Shown here: positions 48,301 to 58,319 of the stretch, piece by piece
Layout: each line of letters begins with the position of its first letter
Numbering within the stretch: the stretch's first letter is position 1
NCBI GenBank assembly: GCA_001643675.2
Contig: LSRY02000001.1
Location: 491,501-555,500 of the forward strand
Direction: 5' to 3'
Length of the DNA: 64,000 nucleotides
Source: Monocercomonoides exilis
Taxonomy: Eukaryota; Preaxostyla; Oxymonadida; Polymastigidae
Notes under the pieces: generated by a model
Told to the model about the DNA's origin: nothing
Seen by the model: only the letters and a program-made list of their open reading frames with translations
Database searches by the model: none
Position numbers and translations under genes: made by a program

Positions 48301-50669
48301 GAGCTTTTTCGAATTGAGTGCATAATTTTGATTTGACTCAATCAACTTGCATTTAGTCAATCTTATTTGATTTGACTTTATCAAATCTGATTTGAATAAA
48401 TCATTTTTTGATCTTTTTTGAAAACAATTATGAGTCAATTACGATCAAGATATTGATTTAATTTTTCAAACTCTCTTCCTTGTTGGTAGATCTTAATAAT
48501 ACAACAAGTTTGTGAATTCTCTTTTTGATTGTTTTTAGTATTTATTGTTTATTTTCAACATCTCTTCTTCTGATTCGGATCATAATGAACAATTTGATAC
48601 TTACATTTTTAACACGAGCAAGAGATGATCAACAGTTGAAATTTAATTTATATCTGTATTTCAGAAAAACAAAAAGCTCTTTCGATCCAATTTTGTTTTC
48701 TTTTTTGTTTTTGTTAGGTTTTTTTTTCATTTCATTTTTAATAATGTATTTTGAATATAAAACAAACAAATATTTAGAAATTTTATAAATAAATGCAATT
48801 TTTGTTTTTCATTCAAAAAAATAAATTCTGAATTGGAAATATTAATTATTAAAGATTATAAAAAAGATGAGATGGTTGCTAAAAGAAGTTAAAGAAAAAT
48901 TAAATGATAATCACTTTTTATTCAGCAACGATTGAAGAACAGATGGGGGTTTATTTTGTTTTGAACCAACAGAAGAGGAAGAAGAAGCAGTTGATGAAGA
49001 TGATGATGAAAAGGAAGTAGAAGGTTGTGATTGTGAAAATGAAGGAAAAGGTTGAGTTGAAAATGGAGAAAAAATACTTATCGACTTCCATTGCTGCGGA
49101 AGGTGCCAAGCTTGTGAATTATCACAATTTTGATTTTCATCAAAATCATTTCTTTCTTTTTCCAAAACCTGTTCCCTTTGCTCGCTTCTTTGTACTAAAA
49201 CTTCGCTATTCGCTCTTTCTCTTCTTTCTTTAGCTTTTTCTGCTTCGTACGCCGTTTGATCATCATCAGAAGCATCTAAAATAAAAAAATATGGTAAAAT
49301 GATGTTTATAAAAATGAAAAAATTGTAATAAAATATAAAAAATAATGGTAAAAAAGTGAAAGATAAGCCTCCAATTTCTGCCAAAATTGTAGTTATTGTG
49401 GGTGTCAGTGTATTTTCTGGATTGAGTTTATTTTTCATTTTGGCGAAATATCGAGCATTAGCCACCTTCTTTGAATCAACTTTTCTCAAGTAATTCGAAT
49501 ATAACTCCTCCAAAAACAATGAATTTGCTTCAAAATCCTTATTTGTGAGTGGATTGTGCAAGATATGAAAGTTTGTGATGCAGCAAGCCACTGAAAAATA
49601 GTCCCCAACACGCTCCATTTCAAAAACCCACGGATGACGGAAGACAGAAAAGAGAGTTTTGAGCCTTCCAAAGAATCTTTCAACAATAACACGATGAGAT
49701 GCAAGCTCAGGAGTTCCAACGGGCTTTGTAATAATCGCCCCAAGCTCTGGTTTCGCTCCCATGTTAGCGGAATCGGCCAAAATCTTAACTCCTCCAAGCT
49801 TTTGAACAAATGTGGAGTAATGTTCTTTGAAAAAAGTGAAATCGTGAGTTGACCCAGAGTAAATAGAACTGATTGTACTTGCTGTCCCCACCTTGTGGTT
49901 CACTCCCACATCCGCCTTAACGCAATAGATGTGATGCTTCCCTGAGTAGTATTTTTTTCCAAACTCCAACCTCCCTCCAGGCCTGTTTGTAGGTATTACT
50001 GTGCAGTCAAGCACAATTCCCACCTCCTTCATTTGCTCTAATCGATCTGGACGAAATGAAAGAAAAAGATTTGCAAGTTGAGGTTTTAAATTTGATGCTG
50101 TTGAATGAAGAAGTCGAACAGTTGATGTTTGAGATTCGTGTTTTGATTGAGATATGACGTGAGTTAAAGAAATGGAGCCGTGGTGAAGAAAAACTAACAA
50201 AAGAAAAAGTTGTTCATCCAAAGATTCGATTGATTTTGCCCTTCCACGATGAGGTTGGGCTGAAGATGAGAGAAGACGAAGAAGCAAGTCGAATTCATGA
50301 CGAACAAACCCAGTCAGTCGGTGAAAACCGAAAGATGGGTCAGAAAATTTTTTACAAAATTTATCGATGATTGATTGCTGATCATCATCAGATTTAATCT
50401 CGACATGAGATGGCATCACATTTCTTTTCTCCACGCTCTTCAAAATATCGAAAAATGGAGATTGAGACATGAATGATGAAGTTTCAAAAAAGTTAAATAC
50501 AAAAACACCCATTAATAACAATTATTATCGATCATATTCGCACCCACAATTATAGTAATTTGCATTGACTCAATCAAATCGATTTGTCTCGATCTAATTT
50601 GCATTATATTTAACTTATCTGCTTTAGCAAAGGCAAATAATATATGACCAGTTCAAATCGCATAAGTTC
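48301..50669 (-). mobile_element. transposon D (about 2.37 kb)
   Basis: The left end is GAGCTTTTTCGAATTGAG (48301). The reverse-strand right end from 50669 is GAACTTATGCGATTTGAACT, an imperfect TIR pair. It carries the intact transposase gene D. Confidence 0.75.
48911..50470 (-). CDS. DDE transposase D, intact, with a GC-AG in-frame intron
   Basis: The start ATG is 50470 (MSQSPFFDILKSVEKRN). Exon 1, 49369-50470, is again exactly 1102 nt. The donor that is GT in the three other copies is GC here (GGAG|GCTTATC), and the acceptor is TTTATTTTAG at 49276. The 93-nt intron (49276-49368) is a multiple of three without stops, so both spliced (488 aa) and unspliced (519 aa) readings are open. The unspliced product would carry a very hydrophobic Phe/Ile-rich insert. 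Exon 2 is 48911-49275 (WHLPQQWKS, Ser-rich tail). The core residues are intact: LDCTVIPTNRPGG, ILADSANMGAKPE, HRVIVERFFGRLKTLF. The second-Asp motif has ANMG where the other copies have AYIG. Confidence 0.85.
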   Translation of the reverse strand: MSQSPFFDILKSVEKRNVMPSHVEIKSDDDQQSIIDKFCKKFSDPSFGFHRLTGFVRHEFDLLLRLLSSSAQPHRGRAKSIESLDEQLFLLLVFLHHGSISLTHVISQSKHESQTSTVRLLHSTASNLKPQLANLFLSFRPDRLEQMKEVGIVLDCTVIPTNRPGGRLEFGKKYYSGKHHIYCVKADVGVNHKVGTASTISSIYSGSTHDFTFFKEHYSTFVQKLGGVKILADSANMGAKPELGAIITKPVGTPELASHRVIVERFFGRLKTLFSVFRHPWVFEMERVGDYFSVACCITNFHILHNPLTNKDFEANSLFLEELYSNYLRKVDSKKVANARYFAKMKNKLNPENTLTPTITTILAEIGGLSFTFLPLFFIFYYNFFIFINIILPYFFILDASDDDQTAYEAEKAKERRERANSEVLVQRSEQREQVLEKERNDFDENQNCDNSQAWHLPQQWKSISIFSPFSTQPFPSFSQSQPSTSFSSSSSSTASSSSSVGSKQNKPPSVLQSLLNKK

Positions 50670-50674
50670 TAGTA

Positions 50675-51639
50675 GAACTTGATTAATTTGACTGAGTCGC
50701 GAAAATGTGACTCAGTCAAATCGATTTTTGTCTGGTTTATCGAATTTCTCTATTTTTAATCGAATTTCTCTCAATCTCAACAAGGGCGAAATTGTAATTT
50801 TTATGATCACAAATTGTGATCGAACATTTTTTTGTTTTGTTAATTTTTTTATTATTACAAGTTCACAAACGTTGAATTTTCAATATATTATTGTTTAAAA
50901 TACTTTTTTTAATATTCGTTAGATTTTTTGTTGTTCACTTTGTTTGATTCTGGTTTTTTGAAACCTTAAAATTTCGCAATTGTGGCTCAATTGTTTACTT
51001 TTATTGTTGAAATTGAACCAAATTTGTTTATATTTTGTACAACAAACATTTTTATATCTTTTTTTTTGTTAATTTTTAATATTTACAAAAAATTAAACTT
51101 TTTTGTGTTTTCTTAACTGTTGTGTGTTTATTAATCAATCATTGTTTGATATTTTTTCATTTCGAATAAAAATTGAAAAGAAGATATGATTCTAAAGCTT
51201 CTTTTTTTGTATTTTTTCTTTTTTCTGAAAATTATTGAGAAACGCAAAAAACAAATGAAACTTGTTCTAAAGATTGAAAAATGAAATGAAATTTACATGT
51301 ATCATTATAATTAATCACCAATAATTATTATCAAACAAAAACAATTTGAATTCCCAGGATATTCCGTTTAATACCAATAATTTTTAAAAACTTAAAGAAT
51401 AAGAAACTATTTTGAATGAAAAATCATTAAATTCTATCAAAATGTTATAAAATTGAACGCAATTTATTAATTTAAATTATAATTTTTAATAAAAATTCTT
51501 TGATCATGAAACCCAGAATTGAAAGCATCGAATGTGACTCAGTCACATCCAATTTGACTGCGTCTTAATGGCATTAGATCGATCTTATTGGATGTTGACC
51601 GATCTGATGCCACTTGATGCAGTCAAATCAATCAAGTTC
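50675..51639. mobile_element. non-coding element E (second copy of B, 965 bp)
   Basis: It has the same ends and hairpins as element B: left arms 50688-50698 and 50709-50719; right arms about 51570-51581 and 51600-51611 with one mismatch. It also has the palindrome GTGACTCAGTCAC. It sits between transposons D and F, as B sits between A and C. Confidence 0.82.
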
Positions 51640-51644
51640 TAGTA

Positions 51645-53969
51645 GACGTTTTTCGAATCTTGGACAAAAAATTAATTTGAATAAATAACATAGATGTCAA
51701 CCTCTTTTTTTGGTATTGATTCAATCAAATTGGAACTTTCTCAATCTCACTTGGTTTAAAATAGGAATTACGAAATGTTTGAAAAACTGATCTTATTATT
51801 TTTTTGTTTCTTCTTTTATTTGATTCTTTCGTTTCGATTATTCACAAAACTTTGATTTAATGTGCATCAATATTAAATTCATGGTGTTTTGATCTGTTTT
51901 CAGCAAATTTTGAGTTTTTAAAAAGTTCAAAAGGTTTGCAATAATTTTAAATTCTTACACATGATAAACTTACGATTGAACATTTTAACGAATTCTTATG
52001 ATTATTTTCACATGTTATAAGCTATCAACAGCTGCGCCGTTTTATTTTAAATCAGGATCATTAATAACACTTTTTCAACGTTTATTTCAAATAAAACTCA
52101 AGGGAAAACAACGATTTTTGTTTCATTTTAATATTTTCCATTAATATTTCATGATATACGAACAATAAATTATATTTTTATTCGCTTTTATTATTTTTTA
52201 TTAAAAAAGGTGAATGATTGAAAAATAGAAAAAAGAAAAGAAAAAAACTAATTTCTTTGTTCCAAAAGAAGCCTCAAAGGACTTGGCGTAATTCTTTTCA
52301 CCTTTTCTGGTTCTGATGAACGTGATGTTGAAGGAAAAGGAGATGAAGAAGATGCAGAAGAAGGTTGGATTGATTTCCACTGACCTGGTAAATACCAGGC
52401 CATAGAATTATTATCTTCGTCATTATCATTTTCTTTCAAATCAATCCTTTTCGTTTCATTTCTATCTTTATCTTCTTTTTCTTCTTTTTCTTCGATTTTT
52501 TGCTTTTCTTTCTTTTCTTCTTCACAATTCTTTTTCAGTGCGCCTTCCTTTTCATTCTGTGAAATATCTGAATAAAAAAAATGAGAAAATATAATGGTTG
52601 AAAGAGTAATCAAAAAAATCAAATAAAAGATAATGAATATAAATATGGGTAAAGAAATGAATAACAAACTGTCTATTTGTGTGCATAAAGTAGTTATCGT
52701 GAGTGTAATTGACAAGCTCGGATTCAAATTATTATTCTATTTTATTCGATATCTCTCATTCGCTATTTGTCTTGCTTTTTGTTTTTGTAAATGCTCCGTT
52801 CACAAGTTGTCCAAAATACGCTGATTTGCTTCCCCATCTGCCCTTGTCAACGGATTTCGTAATATCTGAATATTTGTCGAACGACAAGCCACACAGAAAT
52901 AATCTCCAACCCTTTCAACTTCAAATGGCAACTGTCTTCGAAAAACTGAAAAGAGGGTCTTCAGACGATCGAAAAAACGTTCCACGATGACTCGATGAGT
53001 AGCTAGCTCTGGAGTTCCCACTGGTTTGGTGATGATTGCAGCCATATCAGGTCTCGCACCTATGTAAGCTGAATCAGCCAGTATTTTTGCCCCTCCCAAA
53101 CGATCCAAAAATTGAGGATAATGATCTTTAAAAATTGAAAAGTTATGAGTGGAGCCAGAATGAATTGCACTGATAGTACTCGCTGTCCCAACTTTGGGAT
53201 TGACTCCGACCTCTGCTTTCACACAATATGTGTGATGTTTCCCGCTAAAAAACTTCTTCCCGAAGTCTTATCTACCTCCAGGTCTGTTGATGGGAATGAT
53301 TGTGTAGTCCAAAATAATTCCAATCTCCTTCATCACTTCAATCCTGTCAGGGCGAAATGTCAAAAACATATCTGCTAATGGAGCTCTGATATGAGAAACG
53401 ATACTTAGAAGAAGTCGGACAAGAGCGTTTTGAATTTCATAGAAAGGTGAGGATAAAATAGGTGTGAGTGTTGTTGAACCGTGATGAAGAAAAGTGAGCA
53501 GCAAGAATAACTGTTCATCAAAATTATTGATTGCATTTTGTTTCTCTCGACGATGAGGAACTTCCATTTGAAGAATGTGAATGAGAAAATCAAATTCTTC
53601 TTTTGTAAATCCAGTGAGTCGAAAAAAAGAAAAAACAGGATCATCAAAATAATCACAAGCTTTTTTGATGATGGAAATCTTTTCTTCTTTTTGAAGTGAT
53701 TCATTCCGTTGCGGAATAATATTTCTCCTCTCCACACTCTTCAAAACGTCCAAAAAATTTGAATGTGACATTTAAAAAAATAAGAACAACTTTCGTTTGA
53801 TCACAACCAAATATTGAAATTCTGTTAATAACGATCACGAAACCAACATTTGTGAATATGAATGTTATTGAATCAAATCAAATAAGTTTGATTCTTTTCG
53901 GTCTTTAATCCATATAATAAAGTGTGAACATATCTTTTGCGGATACATCAAATAAAATACAAAAGGTTC
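51645..53969 (-). mobile_element. transposon F (about 2.33 kb)
   Basis: The left end GACGTTTTTCGAATCTTGGA (51645) and the reverse-strand right end GAACCTTTTGTATTTTATTT are poorly matched, consistent with age. It carries transposase pseudogene F. Confidence 0.7.
52248..53771 (-). pseudogene. DDE transposase F, several nonsense codons
   Basis: The start ATG is 53771 (MSHSNFLDVLKSVERRN). The frame meets TAA at 53268-53270, directly after INRPGGR where the other copies have Leu, so TTA to TAA is likely. It then meets a TGA at 52800-52802 after RILDNL and a further TAG near 52737. There is no frameshift: exon 1 (52670-53771) is still 1102 nt, and a 100-nt GT-AG intron (52568-52669) leads to exon 2, 52248-52567 (WYLPGQWKS). 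The second Asp (ILADSAYIGARPD) and the Glu (HRVIVERFFDRLKTLF) persist. It has more stops than C, so it is older or less constrained. Confidence 0.85.
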
Positions 53970-53974
53970 TATTA

Positions 53975-54767
53975 GAACTTTAACGAATTGAGCTGGTCAA
54001 TACGAATTGATAAAATCAAAACATTTTAAGTTTTTTTATTAGTTTTGACTCAATCAATTCGGTTTTCCCTCTATCTTTTTTGTGATCAAAAAATCAAAAA
54101 TTATGTATCAATTTTTATCGAAATTCTTAGAAGTTTTTTGTGTTTTCTGAAACAGAGCAGTTTGTATTTATAAATTTTTTGATATGTTGATTATTTCTTA
54201 ATTTATTATTTGTATGTTGTTCATTTTTTTCTGAACAATGTATGAAATTGAACGATTTTATTCATTTTTGAGTAATTATTCGAAGAGATGTGTTTTCAAT
54301 GAATAATTTTGTTGTTTAAGTCATTTGAATCTATGTTTTTCTTTTCTTTTTAATTCAATTTATTATAACCTTGTTCTATTTTGATCATTTTATTTGAACA
54401 CTTCAAATCAATAAATTATAATTAAAAGAATAATAAACACTTTTTATTTTTTGAATTCATTCTATTTTGACAGATAGAAAATTGAACAAAGGATTTTTAA
54501 AAGTGTGAAAACTTTAAAACTCCATTTTTTTCAAGAAGAAACATGAACTTAATAATTTTTATGAAATAGACTTCATTTATTGATGAAAAATTGACAAAAA
54601 CAAAACTCTTTATTTTGTTGATTTTCAAATAATCGTATACCCAGAATTGAATCAATCGGTCTTGACTCAATCAAAACGGTTTTGAGTCTTCCTTTTTGGT
54701 TTTATGAACTACTAGTTGGACTTAGACTGAACTAACGGGTATTGATTTGATAATTTCGTTTAAGGTC
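53975..54767. mobile_element. non-coding element G (793 bp derivative of family A)
   Basis: The left end is GAACTTTAACGAATTGAGCT (53975). The reverse-strand right end from 54767 is GACCTTAAACGAAATTATCA. It shares with A the inner word CTGGTCAAT at the left end and, at the right end, TTTTGAGTC with TTTTTGGT-TTATGAAC. No transposase remains, so it is an internally deleted, non-autonomous form. Confidence 0.72.
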
Positions 54768-54888
54768 TATTTGGTTATTTATATTGCTAGAAGTTAATAC
54801 ATATTTCATACAAATTAAAGATTTTAATTCTTTAACTTTAAAGTTTTGAAAATATTTTTTTTTTTTTTGTTATTTTTGAAGATACCAA

Positions 54889-55137
54889 AATATGGCTAAT
54901 TTTTTTTTAAAACTTCCTTTTGTTTAATTTCCAAAAAAATATAAATTTCTAATTTTTCATCTATTTTCTGTTCCCACTCACGTTTCTTTTCTCAAAAGGA
55001 AATAATAACATTGTTTAGGTTCTATTTCCATTTCAGTGAAGTTTTGTCAGTGGGAACTGAGATATGATTTAAATATGAAATTTTTTTTATTGGAAAATAA
55101 AACAAAAGGAAATTTTCAAAAAAAAATAAAGACATAT
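54889..55137 (+). mobile_element. fold-back element family 2, copy 1
   Basis: Inverted arms (ATATGGC..., AAAACTTCCTTTTGTTTAA; mirrored by ACAAAAGGAAATTTTCAAA...GACATAT at 55137) with GTTCCCACT and its complement AGTGGGAAC in the loop. It is the same family as 56643-56885 and 61669-61918. The left arm is degraded. Confidence 0.65.
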
Positions 55138-55218
55138 CACTTTTAATTGTTTGTTTATGATGAAATGAGAATATTCATTAAAGATTTGAAAATATTGAAA
55201 TTCTTTTGGAATAACTTA

Positions 55219-55829
55219 TACACCAATAATTATTCAAAGTCGAAAAACTTTCAATCGAAATCGAAATTTTAAATATAAAAAATATGTTTCCTAAAGAAAA
55301 TTTAATCGAAGAAAAATATTATTCTTTTGTTTTTGAGAATATTATTGGAAATGTTTGTGTTGTTGTTTTCTGCAAATTTTGAAGATTTCGAACCAAAATA
55401 AACTCTGAAACAAACTCCAAACAAAACTTGAGACATTTGTTTCTTTCAATAAGAAATGAGTTTTTTGTTATGAAAAAACACAAAATAAGAGAGCCAACAC
55501 TGTATTCATCATTCTTTTCAAAATTAGTTATGTGAACAATTTTTTTCTATGGCATATTTTTATTGAAGAAGAGTGCTTTCATTTGAAAAGAGATAAAAAT
55601 TTGTTTGAATACCTCTCATGTTTTGAATTTGCAACTGTTCAAAAAGAATAACAAAAATATAACGGAAAAGGGATGAAAAATCATTTTAATAACAAATATC
55701 ATTGATATTTCAACAATTTAATTGTTTTTTTGACTTTTATTGATTTTTGTCAACTTTTTAAAATTTTGAAGTTTTTCGAATTTTCGACTTTGCTTGAAAG
55801 TTTTTCGATTTTGAATTATTTTTGGTGTA
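55219..55829 (-). mobile_element. MITE family 1, copy 2 (inverted)
   Basis: It starts TACACCAATAATTATTCAAA and ends TTTTGAATTATTTTTGGTGT A. The CGAAAAACTTTCAA subterminal words are present at both ends. The centre is the reverse complement of copy 1 at 209-945 (shared words such as AACAAATATCATTGATATTT). It is 611 bp against 737 bp in copy 1. Confidence 0.8.
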
Positions 55830-55972
55830 TTTCTCAAAATTACTAGATTAAAGATATTTTCCCCATACATCATTAATTATTCAAAAATAATAAAAATGAA
55901 GATTTTTCAAAATATGTTTTTTATAATAAATTGGTTTTTGGCCAATTGTTTGTAATTGATAAAAATATAATT

Positions 55973-56330
55973 CAGATAGCGCAAAAAATGCCTGACAAGA
56001 TCGATTACTCAACAACTGCATGAGGAAAAATTTTGTTTATTTTCCTCAAAATTAATCTCATTAATACAAACTCATTTGATACACAAAACTTTCAAAACTT
56101 CCTCGATTATGCTCAGAAAAAGTAATTTTAAACATTTCGGAGAAACTCAAAATTATATTTCTCTAAGATTTCGATATATATTTTTTCTGAGCTCAAACGA
56201 GGCTATTTTGAAAGTTTTGAATATCAACTGAGTTTGTATTAATGAGATTTATTTTAAGGAAATTTATCAGAATTTTTCCTCTTGCAGTTGTTGAGTAATC
56301 TATCTTGTCAGGCATTTTTTGCACAATCTG
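55973..56330. mobile_element. fold-back element family 3 (about 358 bp)
   Basis: Very long arms: GCAAAAAATGCCTGACAAG (55981) is matched perfectly by CTTGTCAGGCATTTTTTGC (56304-56322). Pairing continues through TTACTCAACAACTGCA and TAATCTCATTAATACAAACT for about 95 bp per arm. CAGAT extends the match outside. The loop contains no gene. Confidence 0.78.
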
Positions 56331-56642
56331 TATTCAGTAAATATTCGAAACACAGATGAGAAATTGAACCTCTATTATTATTATATGTCGAAAAACATAA
56401 AAAAATGCACGTTTACAGAAAAAAAAACATTTTTATAAAAATCTGTGAATACTCAAATGAATTCATCTCATTATGTCAAATTATTCATAATTCAATCAAG
56501 AAAAGTTATTTGAATCACTTTTTTCAAACTGAATTCAGTTATTTTTCGTAACTGATTAAAATCATGAATGCACTTTCAGAATTCTTTAATTGTTTTTTAT
56601 TGTTCATCGGAATTTATAAAAATATGGATGATCGTTTTTGAA
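56331..56642. other. gene-free spacer
   Basis: AT-rich spacer; I see nothing supportable in it. Confidence 0.4.
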
Positions 56643-56885
56643 ATGTCTAAATTTTTTTGAAAAGTTCCATTTGTTTAATTTACAAAAAATTAAAAATTTC
56701 ATATTTCTTTCAAATTACTGTTTCCACTTACCAAATTTTGCTGTCATTGAAACAAATCCTTGTCAAAGTTATTTTATCCGTTTGGGTGTGATTTCGTGAG
56801 TGAAAACAGAAATTTGAAAGAAATATGAAATTTTTAATTTTTTGTAAATTAAACAAATGGAACTTTTCAAAAAAATTTTGACAAA
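56643..56885. mobile_element. fold-back element family 2, copy 2
   Basis: The arms are almost perfect for about 75 bp: TTTTTTTGAAAAGTTCCATT and its complement, then TTGTTTAATTTACAAAAAAT and so on to TTTCATATTTCTTTCAAATT. The ends are ATGTC...GACAAAT. This is the best-preserved copy. Confidence 0.82.
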
Positions 56886-57626
56886 TGGGTGTTTATTTTT
56901 GAAATCATAACTTTTTTCGGAGTGTGGATTCATCAAAGGTTTTGTTTCTTTGGAGAGGAATTAATCGTTTAAAAGAAAAATGCATTGAAATTGTCTAAAA
57001 AAAAATTCTTCAAATAATATTCTAGAAATAAAATTCAAAAAATAGAAATAACTTTTCAACGTTCAAATTTTTTTCAATATTCAAAGAGAAATCTCAAACC
57101 GAAAATTTTGATGGAAAAAATATGATTTGAAAAATAATCACCGATATAAATAACCTTTCTTGATCGGATTATGTGTTATCAAAACGAGATGAATTCATTG
57201 AAAAATCTACAGATATCAACGATGATGATTTTTTTCATTAAATGTGAATTTTTTAAAATTGTTTTTAGACTAATAATAATCTTAGAAATTCAATTATTCA
57301 ACCATTTATTAAATATTGACAGAAATTAAATATTTTCATCATTTTCAAACATTCAGTTAAAAATTAATTTTTACAAAAAAAACTATTTCGAAAATACTCA
57401 ATTTGATTAATTTTGAATAAGAAGTTCATCAATTATGAATAATAATTTAAACCACTTTAAATAATATGTTTACGAAATTTTAAGAATAAATTGCGAATTG
57501 ATCTTTTAATTTAATTTGATGCATCTTGAAAATCCACAATTACAAATAATTTATCCCAAAATCAAAACTGAAAAACATATTATCGCTTTCGGATTCAAAA
57601 CAAGTGACAGATTTTATTCAATATTA
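56886..57626. other. gene-free spacer
   Basis: AT-rich spacer with stops in every frame; nothing supportable. Confidence 0.4.
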
Positions 57627-57787
57627 CCTTTTCCTTTTCCTTTTCCTTTTCCTTTTCCTTTTCCTTTTCCTTTTCCTTTTCCTTTTCCTTTTCCTTTTCC
57701 TTTTCCTTTTCCTTTTCCTTTTCCTTTTCCTTTTCCTTTTCCTTTTCCTTTTCCTTTTCCTTTTCCTTTTCCTTTTCCTTTTCCTTT

Positions 57788-57846
<59 letters not shown>

Positions 57847-57849
57847 TTT
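57627..57849 (+). repeat. (CCTTTT)27 hexanucleotide array followed by (TTTA)n
   Basis: 27 perfect units of CCTTTT occupy 57627-57788 and pass directly into a (TTTA) tetranucleotide array to 57849. One strand is pure pyrimidine over the hexamer part. It keeps long frames open but codes no protein that I would support. Confidence 0.95.
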
Positions 57850-58170
57850 TGTGGAACATAATTATAATTTTATTTGAAAAAATCTTAAAATTGTTATTAC
57901 AGGAAATAATTCTCCTTTTCATTTTTTTTTTGTTTGATGAGTTAATTCAATGCAACTTGTGAACAAGTGAAAATTTGATTTTTGTTACAAAAAATCAATG
58001 AATAACGAAGATATTAGAGTTCCATGTTTTCTGCATTCGCACACATAGGCTTTGTTCAATTGTATTTTATTGTAATTAGATGATGTTCAAAAAATAAATT
58101 TAAAATATTATTTCCATGATGATTTATATATGGTCACAGATTAAAATGTTGGATGCTCATCTTTTCTATC
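57850..58170. other. gene-free spacer
   Basis: AT-rich spacer right of the microsatellite; nothing supportable. Confidence 0.4.
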
Positions 58171-58319
58171 AGTTTCATATGGAAAAGCCTTGATGTATCA
58201 GCTTACAGGAAAAGAAGTTGAAATTATTCAAAAGAATGAAAATAAAGGTTCTGTTGAGAATCAACGGTTGCAATGGATGAATCTGAGTAAAGAAATTGAT
58301 GGACTTGTGAACAAGGTTT
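58171..58319 (+). pseudogene. possible exon or gene remnant, coiled-coil-like
   Basis: The frame reads SYGKALMYQLTGKEVEIIQK, then ENKGSVENQRLQWMNLSKEI and GLVNKV before TGA. Composition is charged and protein-like, unlike the surrounding spacer, and a potential donor AAG|GTTTGA coincides with the end. I do not recognise it. Confidence 0.22.

Larger units (their letters stand above)
42641..54767 (-). mobile_element. end-to-end chain of seven DNA transposons (A-G)
   Basis: Seven elements abut with a constant 5-nt spacer between GTTC and GAAC-like ends. Junctions: 44979-44991, 45951-45963, 48292-48304, 50666-50678, 51636-51648 and 53966-53978. Spacers read TAGTA, TAGTA, TAGTT, TAGTA, TAGTA and TATTA. 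The outer flanks read CAGTT on the left and TATTT on the right. Element sizes are 2342, 967, 2336, 2369, 965, 2325 and 793 bp. All four transposase genes face the same way. Both ends of most elements carry a subterminal word like TTGACTCAATCAAATCGGTT, followed by a pyrimidine-rich TCTATCTTTTTTG. Confidence 0.8.

Noticed and set aside
47864-53270. UAR recoding (TAA/TAG as Gln), as reported in some oxymonads, to rescue transposases C and F
   Set aside because: The TAA codons stand where sister copies have Lys and Leu, not Gln, and the 9209-aa dynein gene uses CAA/CAG for Gln with no internal TAA/TAG.
42641-54767. A prokaryote-style operon or Polinton/Maverick virus-like element
   Set aside because: No integrase, polymerase B or capsid-like genes are present; the region resolves fully into separate DDE transposons with their own ends.
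57516-57962. Open frame coding FPFPFP and LFLFLF repeats
   Set aside because: It is simply the (CCTTTT)n/(TTTA)n microsatellite read through; there is no flanking protein-like sequence.
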